A stretch of DNA of 64,000 nt from the NCBI RefSeq assembly GCF_003597395.2, contig NC_133776.1, forward strand, positions 34,228,155 through 34,292,154, read 5' to 3'. Below, piece by piece: positions 22,170 through 33,900 of this stretch. The position numbers and the translations under genes were made by a program. Source of the stretch: Chelonoidis abingdonii (Eukaryota > Chordata > Testudines > Testudinidae). Below the pieces are notes generated by a model, which did no database searches, had not been told where the DNA came from, and saw only the letters and a program-made list of their open reading frames with translations. Numbering within the stretch: position 1 is the first letter of the stretch; every line of letters begins with the position of its first letter.

Positions 22170-24615
22170 GCAGGAAGCCTGTAAGACAGCTGGTAGGTCA
22201 GCTGGACTTGCAGGGAGTAAAGGCAATAATTAAGCAGAACAAGAACATTGCAAAGAAGTTAACTGACTTCCATGCATCATCTTTCACAACGGAGCATGTT
22301 GCAGCCCTATTCAATTCTGGTTATAAAAATGAAGCATTCTCATGGAAAAAGAAGGTACTAGAATATTAATAAATTCAAAAGCAGGAACAGCTAGTATTCA
22401 TCCAAGAATTTTGATGAGATATAAGAATGAAGTGAGTGAGCTGCAATAAAAAACACAGTCTCCTTAAAGTCATTTGCTATACTGAGTGGAAAACATTGGA
22501 CACAGATGCTGAAAAGGCACTGGGATGATTCTGGTAATACAGACGTGGGGGCAATACTCAATACCAGAAAAACTGGTGTGAGAGGAAGAAACCTGTGTCA
22601 CGTCTGTATAATACAGACAAACAACCCCTCCCCCTCACAATGTCTCTCCAATCTACTGGAATTCTTTAAGCATGTAATTAAAACAGTAGATAAAGGTGAA
22701 CTGTTTGGTTTATTTAGAATTTTAAAAAATCTTTTCACAATCTGGTCTTTTGTGCGCTTTTCACCTATACTATATAGATTTCACAGGAGAGACCAGTGTT
22801 TCTTATATTGTGGGTCCTGACCCAAAAGGGAGTTGGGGTGTGTTCCACAAGATTATTTTAGGGGGTCATGTTATTGCCATATTTACTTCTGTACTTCCTT
22901 CAGAGCTGGGTGGCCAGGGAGAGGTGGCTGTTGTCCTGGGCATCCAGCTCTTAAGGCAGTGCACTGCTGCAGCAGTGCAGAAGTACCACGCCATTGACAC
23001 CCTTCCTTCTGCGCTGTTGCCTTCAGAGCTGGGCGGCTGGAGAGTGGTGGCTGCTTACTGAGGGCCAGCTCTGCAGGCAGCAGCACAGAAGTAAGCGTAG
23101 CAATACCATACCATGCCATTCTTCCTTCTGCGCTGTTGCTGGCAGCAGCTCTGCCTTCAGAGCTGGGCTCCTGGCCAGCAGCCACCACTCTCCAGCTGCC
23201 CAGTCCTGAAGGCAGGGCTGCCACCAGAAGCAGTGCAGAAGTAACAGTAGCGGTACTGCAACCCCACCCCCCTACAATAACCTTGTGACCTCCCCCACAA
23301 CTCCTTTTTGGTTCACGACCCCTACAATTACAACACAATGACATTTCAGATTTAAATAGCTGAAATCATGAAATTTACGATTTAACAAATCCTGTAACCA
23401 TGAAATTGACCAACATGGACGATGAATTTGGTAGGGCCCTATTCATAGGATATGAATTAAACTACTGTCATAGATTAGAAACAGACTAAAATACAGAAGA
23501 GAAAGAGTAGGAACAAATAGTCAGCTTGAGCATAGCAAGAAGTTAACACTAGGGCACCCCCGAAAATTATGATTTAATGTTTACTGTATTTATAGGTAAT
23601 TTATGAAAAGCGGAAAAGCGTGCAGATGACACAAAGTTATTTGGTTATTCAAGACTAAAGATGACTACAAGTAAATTCAGAAGGCCCTATCAAAGCTGGG
23701 TGAATGGGAGCATAATGGCAGATGAAATTCAGTGCTTCTAATTATAAGGTAATGCACACTGAAGGAATAAATTACTTACACATGTGGGGCAGTACTTAGT
23801 TGTTGTAAGTTCAGGGGCCTATAACAATTTATAACAGCAAAAGATCTATCCCTCTAAATCAGTTGTAAGCAGAGCTCCCTTTGTGACAGTGTGGACTACT
23901 GAGTGAAAATGTTTTCTCCATGCACAGCTGCAGCCAAAAAAGGAGTCACAATGCCATTTTATAAATCAGTAGTTACATCCTCTCCTGGAAGACAGTATTA
24001 ACTTCTGGTCATTCTGCTTAAAAGTTTTAGCAGAAATACAAGGAGTCCAGAGATGGGCAACAAAAATGAATTAGGAACATGGAAAAATTTCCATATGAAG
24101 AGAGATTGAAAAGAGTGGAAATATTTAATTTGGAGAAGAGCTAGATAAGAGGGGACATGATAGAAGTATGCCAAGTAATAAAGATAGGGTAAATCAGGTG
24201 GTCTCACTTACCCTTTCTCATAATGCAAAAGTAAGAGATCATTCAATAAAATTTAACGCAATAAATTTGAAATGACAAAAGAATGTTTTCATAAAGTGCA
24301 TAATTAGCCTTTAGAATGTATTGCTACAATAAACTCTTGCCCTCAATAATTACACTTTAAAAATAATTAGACAATTATATAAATGAGAACATCCATAGTT
24401 ATATTTGGTTAAAACATTTTAATAAAGGATATAAATCCTCATGCTTCAGAGCATATACCAGAGGTTAGAGAGAAACTTCCTCTAGAGGCTGGACATTGCA
24501 TGAGTACTCACTATGGAATTTCTTCTTTCTCCAGCTGAGGCACTTGGTACTGGTCACTGAAAAAGGCAGGTTACTGGACTAGTTGGATATTGATGTGATG
24601 TGGTACAGCAATCCC
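22170..24615 (+). mobile_element. CR1 LINE ORF2, ancient, interrupted
   Basis: CR1 ORF2 blocks occur in order. DFHASSFTTEHVAALFNSG lies near 22268-22325, CLSNLLEFFKHVIKTVDKG near 22640-22700, and a gcagatgacacaaagttatt block at 23621-23640. The 3' part at 24030-24600 includes agatgggcaacaaaaatga and ends with tgatgtggtacagc. A 0.7-kb inverted-repeat element at 22735-23445 splits the copy. All frames are broken. Confidence 0.75.
22735..23445. mobile_element. Non-autonomous inverted-repeat element within CR1
   Basis: Subterminal blocks gtgggtcctgacccaaaagg (22811-22830) and cctttttggttcacgacccc (23303-23322) are imperfect inverted copies, and the outer right end is gaatttggtagggccct. The interior carries repeated blocks (ccttcagagctgggcgg-like) in both orientations. 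No transposase is present. CR1 sequence resumes on the right. Confidence 0.6.
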
Positions 24616-24721
24616 TATGTTCCATCATTCCCAGGGTTCTGATGAATAAACCTTCGTAGGCAATGCAGAGGTCATGAACACATAACCTTAGAGAAGCAAT
24701 GGTAGCAAGGAGGCCCTGAGA

Positions 24722-25055
24722 CAGAGATTGGCAACCTTTGGCACACGGCTCACCAGCGTAAGCCCCCTGGTGGGCCGGGCCGGTTTGTTTACCTGCCACG
24801 TCTGCAGGTTCAGCCGATCACGGCTCCCACTGGCCGCGGTTTGCCGTCCCAGGCGAATGGGGGTGTCGGGAAGTGGTGTGGGCAAAGGGATGTGCAGGCC
24901 ACCACTTCCCAACACCCCCATTGTCCTGGAGCGGCAAACCGCGGCTAGTGGGAACCGCCATTGGCCAAACCTGCAGACATGGCAGGTAAACAAAGTGGCC
25001 CGGCCTGCCAGGGTGCTTACCCTGGCGGGCCATGTGCCAAAGGTTGCCGATCTCT
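24722..25055. mobile_element. hAT-type MITE, almost fully palindromic, 334 bp
   Basis: The left end, cagagattggcaacctttgg, and the right end, caaaggttgccgatctctg, are inverted repeats. The symmetry continues through ctgcaggttcagccgatc on one arm and ccattggccaaacctgcag on the other, so either strand can fold into a long hairpin. The termini resemble those of the hAT-type element at 12258. No clean 8-bp duplication is visible because the flanks extend the palindrome (gagacag and ctgtctc). Confidence 0.72.
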
Positions 25056-25059
25056 GTCT

Positions 25060-26617
25060 CGGCGCCTCCTTCCTACCATTCCGATCCCTGCACTGAGATA
25101 AAGTAACAGAGAAAAACCTTAATTCAAGCAGTACATATATTATTGTAAAAGATTCTATAGGAAGTATGCGTGGTTTTGAACCACACAGGAGATAACCTGA
25201 TTGAAGTAGTTTGCCTTTGCCTGTTGGTAGCATTTGGGTTCGCTACTATCCATCAGGAATATGGAAAGTTGAAGTAAGGCCTGCTTCTTCTTCCACTCAT
25301 GTCTTTCCCAAAGATTTTACAATGGAAATGGTGTAGAGCAGAGAACTACAGGGAGCATCTGAAAACACTGATTTTAGGAGAAAGTCAGGGGAAAATGAGT
25401 GCACAGATAAAATGCACAGATAAAAAAAATTGTACTTAGAATCAGAAGCATGATTTGTTACACAGCTGGGAATCGGGGCACCAGACAAAAGCAATTAAAA
25501 AGAATTGATGAAACTGGAAAATGGGAAAATAGTAAGAATGGGACCAGCAGAGGGAGTTAGTATGGCACAGAAAATATAACATTAAAATGCAGTGGATATA
25601 AGATAGGAAAAAATAAAGTCATGAGGTTATAGAAAAGCAATGGCAGTTCATTTTTGCTTCAAGGTATGAATCCAGTACTGTGTCTAGCCTGCAAATAGTC
25701 CAGATGAGTTTTCAGTAGTTCATTTCAATTCAAGAAGCATTTTCAATTATTTCAGGCCATGATACTGGTTTCAGTCATCATTTGTAGGAGAAGTGCCAAA
25801 TATCTGGCCTTGTCTTAGAACAAGTTTCTGAAAAGTATCACGGATTGCTGTCAGCACTATTACCAGGTTCTTGTAAAGGTGTAACAGAGATCTTAGGGGA
25901 AGTCATTATTTATTACAGGTTTAAATGCCTCTGTGAGGAGAAAATGTACAATAGCATGGATTACCTTCATGTTCTGTTACGCAATCTACAGAACATGTAG
26001 CTTAGTTCTAGCCAGGGGCAACAGAAATCTGCAGAAAAGATTAGCAAAACGTAGACCGATTTTTTTAACCTACTGCAGTTTACCTCAGTAAAGGAAAAAG
26101 AGAATCTTCTACTACTACTGGAGTTTCTTTGGGATTTTATAAAGTGTAGATAGCCAAAGGACAACCCAAAAATGCACATTATACATTTTATCTGCTTATA
26201 GCTTGATCCTAATCTAGCATTCTAAAACTAAATAACTTAATATTTTTACAGAATAAATAAAATTGAAATTGTAAACTCTCTTGAGTAAGGACAATCCTAT
26301 ACTATGTGTTTGTATAAAACTTAGCACAGTTGAGCCCTAATATTGTCTGGGGGTGTGGGTATTACTGATAACATACTGAAAGCCTGGCATTTGTTAATTT
26401 CTTATATTTGTCTCTTAAACTCAGGGTAATGAAATACTATAAATGTCACTTACGCATTTTATTCATGATACTCATGTATTTTAAAATAGTTTGCTCAGTA
26501 TATAGTTCAATTTCTATTTGCCTCTGGGTGTCTCCGCTTGTGCGACTGTAACCCCGACAGACTCCACAGGCAGGCTGAAACTGGGACAGCTGGAGCTTAG
26601 TGCATGAGCCTCTACTG
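25060..26617. other. No gene seen; AT-rich intergenic sequence
   Basis: No recognisable exon. The segment 26525-26617 (cgactgtaaccccgacagac and onward) looks like a fragment of an interspersed repeat abutting the hAT-type insertion. Confidence 0.4.
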
Positions 26618-27800
26618 CAGGGGTGGGCAAACTACAGCTTGTGGGCCACATCTGACCCACAAGCTGTTCTAAGCCAGCCCGTGAGCCACATCAAGCGACT
26701 TTACCCAGCTCTGGCTGGGGCGCTGGGTCTGGGCTGCACCACATGGCTTGGCCCCGCTCTGGCTGGGGTGCTGGATCAGGGGCCTCACCACACATCTCCT
26801 GGAAGCCACGGCATGACCCTGCTCTGACTCCTACGTGGTCCAATAGGAGCTGCAGGGGTGGTGTCTGTGGATGGGGCAGCATGCAAAGCCGCCTGGCTGC
26901 GCCTCCATGTAGAAGCCAGAGAAGGGACATGCCACTGCTTCCGGAAGCCACTTGAGGTAAGTGCCGCTCAGAGCCTGCACCCCCTGAGCCTCTCCCCATG
27001 TCCCAACCAGGGCCGTCCTTAGGATTTATGGGGCCCTATGCAGTATTATTAAACTGGTGCCCCTATGCCGGATGGCAGCCCAAGCTCACAGCCTGGTGGG
27101 GGCGGAGGAGGAGGGACTAGACAGCAAAGGATAATGAGATGCCTGGCCTGCCTCATGGTGGCGGAGAGTCACAGTTCCCCGCAGAGACTCCCATACCCTC
27201 TCCCTCATGCAGAATGGACATGAAGAAAGTACCTAATTAAAAGCACTAAAATTTGGGAATAAAAAATGTCAGTCACAGGTTTTTTGATATGCCCTGAAGT
27301 TTGTCAGAGATTTATTTGCAAAAACTTCGTAGTAGGGTGAGTCAGCTGTCTGCTGAATACAATGTTACATATAAGGAATACATGATGCAGCTCTTCTGTT
27401 TACATTTTCTTAATCAGTATTTCTAAGCTGATTTATTTTAGTGTACTCAAACCTTAAGCCAGCATTCCAGTTACTACACATATTTAACTCACTGAAACAA
27501 GACATATTTTAAATTAATCAGAGGGTTTAGTGTGTTCATAACATGTTCATTGCTTTTAGAAAAAGGGAACAGTAATTTACTTTGTGTGATCTCCATAACA
27601 AAGAGACATGGTTTATGAAATTCCAACCATTTAAAAAAATATGTTTCCAAAGATTTAGGTTAACAAGGTTTTATGTCTTACTAAGGTACTGATTTTGCTG
27701 GAGGGTTCTTTTTAAACATAGTTCATCGGATAGTCAAAGTAAAGAAAGGGAAACTCTTTGTGTCAGCCTATCTAGAAGGAAGGACTGTTGTCCCTTTAAG

Positions 27801-28000
27801 TATTAGAGGGTAGACGTGGTTTGTCTGGTCTGTAAAAGCAGCAGGAATCCTGTGGCACCTTATAGACTAAAGACGTTTTGGAGCGTGAGCTTTCGTGGGG
27901 TGAATTTGTGGCTGACGCAGTGGGTATGCACCCACGAAAGCTCAGCGCTCCAATAACGTCTGTTTAGTACTATTCAGGTGCCACAGGCATTCTCTGCTGC
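27801..28000. mobile_element. Palindromic copy of the hammerhead-like retroposed repeat (copy 2)
   Basis: The arms 27836-27900 (minus orientation) and 27931-28000 (plus orientation) are inverted copies of the same unit around a spacer of about 30 bases. The flanks ctgttgtccctttaag (27785-27800) and ctgctgtccctttaag (27997-28012) are a 15-of-16 direct repeat. The + arm keeps a stem-II-like hairpin and gaaa but reads ctgacgc instead of ctgacga, so the ribozyme core is damaged. Confidence 0.75.
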
Positions 28001-28384
28001 TGTCCCTTTAAGGGCTCTCTCAGTGGGGAGTGGGGGAGAGGTGGTGAAGGCTAGACAGAAAGGACAGGAAGCTTGGAAGCCGTTTTTTTTTAACTACATA
28101 GTAATTAAATGTGTATTTCGATAACGGGAGGTCTTTTGAAGGATTTAATTTAAAACAACTGTAATCGTCATGAAGATACGCAACGCATCTAACAGCAAAG
28201 ATGATGTGCATCTAAAACTCTATGCAAGCATTTTTAGAAATTGATTTTATAATCTTACCAGCTCACTAATGAATATTTTAAAAGCAAATTTTAAACTAAG
28301 TCCTGTAGACTGACATGTTCTGTGTAAATATTACATTAATGCACAACTGTTTTTGTAAGTAAAGTCAGAACTGACAGTATATAA

Positions 28385-28536
28385 AATTTATTCGGGCATA
28401 AGCTTCGTGGACAGCTGATGAAATGGGTTTTATCCCAAAAGCTATGCCCAAATAATTTGTTAGTCTCTGAGGTGCCACAAGGACTCGTCCTTGTTTTTGC
28501 CGGTACAGACTAACAGGACTACACTCTGAAACCTGT
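28385..28536 (+). mobile_element. Hammerhead-like retroposed repeat (copy 3)
   Basis: Flanked by cagtatataa on both sides (28375-28384 and 28537-28546), a perfect 10-bp duplication. It contains ctgatga (28415-28421), a tggg/ccca stem, then aaaa in place of the expected gaaa. The 3' half has tttgttagtctctgaggtgc and ends tctgaaacctgt. The leading segment 28388-28410 is an inverted copy of the cleavage-site side (near 28438-28455), so the 5' end can fold back on itself. Confidence 0.75.
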
Positions 28537-28959
28537 CAGTATATAACTTCGGGTTGGCAATGCCTGTTAAATGGCTTTATTACCCTTGAATGTCTCTTTA
28601 ACAGTTTCAATGTGTGTAATAGGTCTGGCAGACTAGAGTTTTTTCACTTTTAACCACTAGATCTCCCTTCCAAGGAAAACTCACCAGGCTAGAGCAGCCA
28701 TCTGTGGGAGCCTGCAGGAAGGGTCAGACCAGGGATAGGAAAGAAGAGGGTGGACACTAAAACCCAGTGGTGCCCCAGATTTTCAGGTGCCCTCACGCAG
28801 CTGCTTATGTTGCCTATGCCTAAGGACGGCCTAGCCCAACCCTGATCAGCCTCCTCCAAACCCCTCAATCCCAGCCAGAGCCCCGTACTGCACCCCAACC
28901 TCTCATCCAGCCTGAACCTGCACCCCTTCCTCACCCCAGCCTGTTCCCCTCCTGCCCGC

Positions 28960-29900
28960 CAATCCTAGTGCCAGCGCAGAGCCCCCTCCTGACCCCAAAC
29001 CCGCGCGACCTGGGCACGGACAAAGGGCAGGTTGTGCGGCTCGATTATCTCCCAACCCTGCCACCCAAATCTCCTCCGCTCATCAGCCAGCTCTGCCCTT
29101 CGCTACACCGGGGGGCAGGCGCTGCTCCCAGCAGCCCTAACCGTGACAAGGGCGTGTTTCCAGGCTGATCTCCCTGCGGCGGGTGCCCAGCTTCCCTCCA
29201 CTCCGCTCCCAGCCGCGGCGGGCGCCCTCTGTCGGCCATGGGCTGGAAGATCCAGCAGCCCGGCCCCTCCCGCCCTAGTCCGCCCGCAAGTTGCTCGCGG
29301 GAAGCGGCGCCGGTAGCTGCAGCTTCTGCGTCCTGTGCCGCCGCCGCACAGCGTCCCGACCCGGCTGCCGCTGCAGCGCCATGTCCCGCGCCGCCCCGCT
29401 CCTGCTGCTGCTGCTAGCCTGGCCCAGCGCCGCGCCTGCCTCGCCGGGCCGCTCAGCGCCGCGTCCCTGACCCCGCGGGGACCCGCTAGCCAGCCCTGCT
29501 GGAACAACTACGGCACTGCTCCCCGGCGCCGGCCCGGAGCCCCGCCGCCCCCCGCCGCCTGCTCCAGCCCCAGCCTGCCTACAGCTGCGCCTGCCCCACC
29601 GGAGTCACCGGTACCCAGTGCCAGGTAAGGGGGCTGGGGCTGTGCGGGGAGCTGCCTGCCCGTGCCCTGCCGCCAGCCGCGCCTGGGTGCGCCCCTGCCC
29701 GTCCCCCGGGCCGTGCCCGGTGTGCGTCCCTCTCTGCTCTTCTCGCGCCCTTGTGGCTGTCCCCGGCTGCCCGTCGGTCTGTCTGCTTTGCTCTGCCCAC
29801 CGGGACTCTGTGTCTGGGAGGCTGGCTCTGTCCCGTCTCTCTCTCCGGGATCTGGCTCGGTGTGTCTGTCGGCTCATTCATTCGTCCTCTTTAGGGTATC
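28960..29900 (+). promoter_or_regulatory. DNER: CpG island with DNER promoter and 5' UTR
   Basis: The sequence switches abruptly from AT-rich to very GC-rich with frequent CG dinucleotides, then returns to normal composition by about 29930. GC-box-like gggcgg complements (ccgccc at 29280) lie upstream of the ATG. No TATA box is evident, as is usual for CpG-island promoters. The transcription start cannot be placed. The 5' UTR probably covers part of 29290-29380. Open minus-strand frames in this island lack domains. Confidence 0.7.
29381..29624 (+). CDS. DNER: DNER exon 1: signal peptide and first EGF domain (frame broken as sequenced)
   Basis: DNER is a neuronal single-pass membrane protein with extracellular EGF repeats that acts as a Notch ligand. 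ATG at 29381 has G at -3 and opens a leucine-rich signal peptide (MSRAAPLLLLLLAWPSAAPA). In the next frame comes ASQPCWNNYGT, then after another shift TCSPAPA and, at the end, AYSCACPTGVTGTQCQ, followed at once by the donor GTAAGG. The order (signal peptide, Pro/Ala stretch, a CxNxGxC-like motif, a Pro-rich loop, YSCxCPxGxxGxxCQ, exon end) matches DNER exon 1. Two frame steps, each consistent with one missing base, create a stop at 29468. The first EGF cysteine is not visible. A sequencing error in GC-rich DNA is likelier than loss of the gene, but a pseudogene cannot be excluded. Confidence 0.68.
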
Positions 29901-29929
29901 GGTCCCTCCCGCTACCTAGCTGTTTGTAT

Positions 29930-32900
29930 GTCAGGCTGCAGCTCTGTATCACTAACAGACATCAATGTCTTTGCAGTATTCATCTATTAGTGCAGCAATA
30001 ATATATCGTCTGTGATAGGTTGTGTACTGTCCTCTGCACAGTGGCTGGAATTGTCTCAATCCATCTACGTATTCTACAGCTGTGCATTATGCGCCTGTCT
30101 GTACAGCTGCCTTCTTTTCTGTTACATGTACCTGACACATACATGCACCCAGATATCTCCTTGGATGTGTGTATGAGCCTGCTGGTTATAAAATTCGCAC
30201 TTCTTTCCTTAGCGAAGTGTCCAGATTCTTAAGTGTGGTAATAGCGGACGGTCAGGGGCAGTACCTAAGGTGCAGTTTCTGTCTCCTGCAAAAAACTATC
30301 TGCGGACGTTAGTCCTTTTTTTTTATTTTTTAACCCATTAAATATTTAAGGTAGATGCTATTACTCAGAGTAACTGAGCTTGACTGTTCTTGGGCAAGTG
30401 TTGGGGTTTAGTTCCTAGGCTTGTAAGACTGACATATCAAACCTGCACAAAGCTTTTAACCCTACCTGCATAAAAAAAATCCAAACTTGGTGGGTTAAAT
30501 TATTAAAAGGTGAATGAAAACGGGTCTGATCTCAGGAAATTAGGCAGCTTTCCAGGATTAGTCAGAATGTTTTAGCGTGGATCCCTTTTCTTTTTCCTCA
30601 GTTTTGTTTTTGCACGCTGGTGGCATTTTATATATTAATTATTTTAAGATCAAAGTGTTTGAATTTTTTTGGAAAATGGGTAGCAAAATTGTACTGAATA
30701 TACAAAAGACTAATTAAATAGGTTTATGATGGATATTTGTTTCTAGTGCATGCATTTCCTATCACATTGTGTGCACCACTTGGTTTCACCTTATTAAATT
30801 CTACAGAAAGATCAAAATGTCAATGTAAGTGTAGAAAAATGTTATCTGGTACATCTAGAATAAAAAAAAACTATGGATAATAGGAAATATGAATAACTTC
30901 TCTCTAGCCTGCTTGGTCATATGCTGATTTAATACAGTTTTTTTGTTAAAATATTGTATTACTTGGTCTATGAAGACCCAAGTTAATGCTGATCACCATA
31001 TGAAGAGGTTTTGTTCATAATCCGTGCATTTTGTCTCTAATTAGTAAATGACTTTGATACCACATTAATCTAAAATATAGATTAAATCTCTCAATTTATC
31101 CCACCACTTCTTTCCCTTATAGGTAAAGAAAAGGGTTTGTTTTGTGGGGGTTTAAATGATAGTGATATACTTCCAGTGACAACAACTTTAATAAAACACA
31201 GATTGATTCACATTTCTTTGGCAACAATTCCTGGTTTACAGGATTTGGCACAGAGGTAAACTGATTCAAGTAAACTAATGTTTAATTTTTTTTTTTTATT
31301 TTCTCGACAATACACTTCTTAATAGAACTAGCCTGATTTTGTTTTGTTGTTATATATGTGTTGGTTAGGTCACAAAATATCAAGGGTGTAGTTTTCCTGT
31401 GTGGGTGGAGAGAACAGATTTCTTTCTTAATAAGCCATGAATATCCATGTGTAGGGTTCAGTAACGAGCATTGTATGGACGATGTTGAAAGTCACAGTGA
31501 ACTGCAGGCATTTTAGAAAGAAATACTTCTGTGCTTGCCCTAAAATGTCCCACTTGCTTCCTTTTAACAATGAAAGTCAAAATATTACCATTTAATGAGA
31601 TGCTGCAAAATCAGAGAGATTGAAGTAGATTAAATGGAATCCCCCCTCTGGCAAATGTTAGCAGTCTTGTTGGTAAGAATTTGACTACTTGCGCTTGCGT
31701 TTATTGTGTTTTCTGCTCTAGAAGAGACAAAGTTGCATTTGTGCTGCTGCCTATTGCTGATACATTTTAGTGTCCAAAATCCATGATTGAAGGATAAATG
31801 GCTCTCTTAAATGTTTTGGTAAATTGTAACGCTTACTGGTGTCATAACCTGCAGGAGGTGTATCTGGGGTTTTGGTAGAGGAGAGGAATAAATTTCTTTG
31901 TAGCCTGAGAAAATAGATAATGAATTCACAAGCATACTTTTTATTAAACAATATGAAAGGGCTAATTCTGGGAGTATTGTTTATAAAATGTTTATTTGAA
32001 ATAATCATTGACTTTTATTTTAACCCATGGAACTATATTTTCATAAGGGAAGCTTTCTAAACAAAAAATAAAAGAAATTTATACCTATCAGGACTGGAGA
32101 TGAAGCATAAACATTTTAGTTCATTCTGAAAAGTGATTTAAAAAAAAATCTATAGTTGTAATGAAAGAGAGGACAAATCATCTGCCAAAAGAGAAATTAG
32201 TAAAATATTGTAGGTGGCTGCATACAAGAAGGTTTCCTACTTTGATAAAATGAGGATAATGAATATGTATGAATTACGGGAATGGTCAATAGTTCAGATG
32301 CCTTTCTTTTTAGCAGTTTAAAAGAAACCCTCACAGGTGAAAACAATATATGTACTCTGTTGATGAACTTTTCCGACTCAAAAGGATTCTAAAACACAAG
32401 GAATTTTAATTCCAAAAAGGGATATGAGAAAACTGAATGCTAATTCAGGCAGATTGTTTCAGATTTAAAGCTGCAGCCTCAGAGACTTCTCAACTTATTG
32501 CTGAGGATGTTGTTAAACTATTAAAATGGGGAGAAGGAAATATTAAGAGGGAAAACAAATATAAGTAAGGAATCCAGCTATGCTGAAATAATTAGCCACT
32601 AGTAATCTGAAGATGGTAAATTTGTACTGCTGCTATTTGTCATAGAAATGGAATAATATCTTATCAGTGTTTGTTCTCTGAAAACAAATTAAAACATAGC
32701 CCTGTTTTGACACACACACTACGTTCTGTAATAAAAAGATTAAGTAAACAGTCCATCTGATTCTACATTACTTTGATGTAAGGAGGAATAGAACTGGGAG
32801 TCAGAAGAGGACATGCCAGCACTCTTCTCTGCACGTGTTGTAAGAGGACTGATAACATAGTCACAGCTGGAAATTATCCAGAACTTCCTCAGTAATATAT

Positions 32901-33680
32901 TAGCTGGATCCATTTTTTATGCATTTCACAGTGCTCTTGGTGTAAAGAAAGTGACAAAGAAGTAAATTGGCCCATCAGATGCTCTTAAGATATTTTTGAA
33001 ATCCACAGCTTTTTTATCACCAAGTATAATCTTTCACTTGTGTGTTTTTTTGTTTTGTATTGAGGAACCATTTTTCCATAAGATGTGGTGGTTGCTGTGG
33101 TAACTATTTTCTCTTGAGAGGAAGAAAAAAATCATATCTGTTTGTGCATACATCAAAATTACTTATGGGTACATTTGACATAAGCAAAACTAGAAGTTTT
33201 CTAGATAGCATATTATGTAATATTTTCAGATTGCACATTCAAGGATATGTATGGTTTTCATTACATTGCACTAATGAAGGAGTGACAACGTGCACAGGAG
33301 AAAAGGTATTTGTACAATTGCTTAAGCATATGTCTTTCTCAACTAGTTAATTCTTTGGTTTTGTGTATTGTGAAGAACATGATAAAATGAACCTATCAGG
33401 TTCAGTTTTCTTACATTAATCACTTTTATCAACGTCCTGTGACAATTTCACTAACATATCTTATCTCCTGTAGAAACTATGACTACTTGTTGTTATTATT
33501 TCTTACTACTACTACTTTTAAAGAGATACCGTCAGGTACTTTTATCATTTTTATTTTTTGCCTTTTGCTGGAAAATAAACTATTTTTCTTTCTCCCCAGT
33601 TGTCACACAACCTCTCTTTTTTTGTTTCTGGCAATATAGTTTTGTTGTATTCTGTATCTATATTTCATAGACCCCTTCAA
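29930..33680. other. Intronic, no repeat or exon recognised
   Basis: AT-rich sequence with short homopolymers. The open frames are short and lack domains. Confidence 0.45.
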
Positions 33681-33689
33681 TAATATAAT

Positions 33690-33900
33690 CAAAGCCAGAG
33701 AACAAGCATTGTCCTTTGGGTCGTGCTCAGAACTAGCTATCAGCGTTTGAGTTCTGGTCTTTGGTTTGCTGCTACTCTCTGTTCGGTTTTAGACAAGTCA
33801 CTTCACTTATCTTTGCCTTAGTTAACCCATATCTAAAATGGAGATATCTCATGTGGGTTATTATGTTAGTTTTAATTTTTTAAGTGATTTGGGAGCCTAC
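33690..33900 (+). mobile_element. MIR-like CORE-SINE
   Basis: Blocks gagttctggtctttggtttg, acaagtcacttcacttatct and aaaatggagatatctcatgt follow the order of the MIR/CORE-SINE consensus (gggttcaaatcc, then caagtcacttaacc, then taaaatgggga). Heavily diverged. Confidence 0.55.

Larger units (their letters stand above)
27009..28833. mobile_element. hAT-type element with inverted termini, 1825 bp, middle layer
   Basis: The left end, agggccgtccttagg, and the right end, cctaaggacggccta, are inverted repeats. Flanks tcccaacc (27001-27008) and gcccaacc (28834-28841) match at 7 of 8 bases, consistent with an 8-bp hAT duplication. The interior is AT-rich, lacks transposase and contains two copies of the hammerhead-like retroposed repeat. 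Confidence 0.72.
26618..29000. mobile_element. hAT-like element, outer layer of a nest
   Basis: It starts ctgcaggggtgggcaaact, a typical hAT-like terminus, and runs to 27008. It appears to resume at about 28842 (ctgatcagcctcctccaaac) with C-rich degenerate units ending near 29000. Another element occupies 27009-28833. The right terminus was not found, and the C-rich tail grades into the DNER CpG island. No transposase remains. Confidence 0.55.

Noticed and set aside
29103..29507. 134-codon minus-strand open frame over the CpG island
   Set aside because: It lies opposite the DNER exon and 5' UTR, is Ala/Arg/Gly-rich without any domain, and is explained by GC content.
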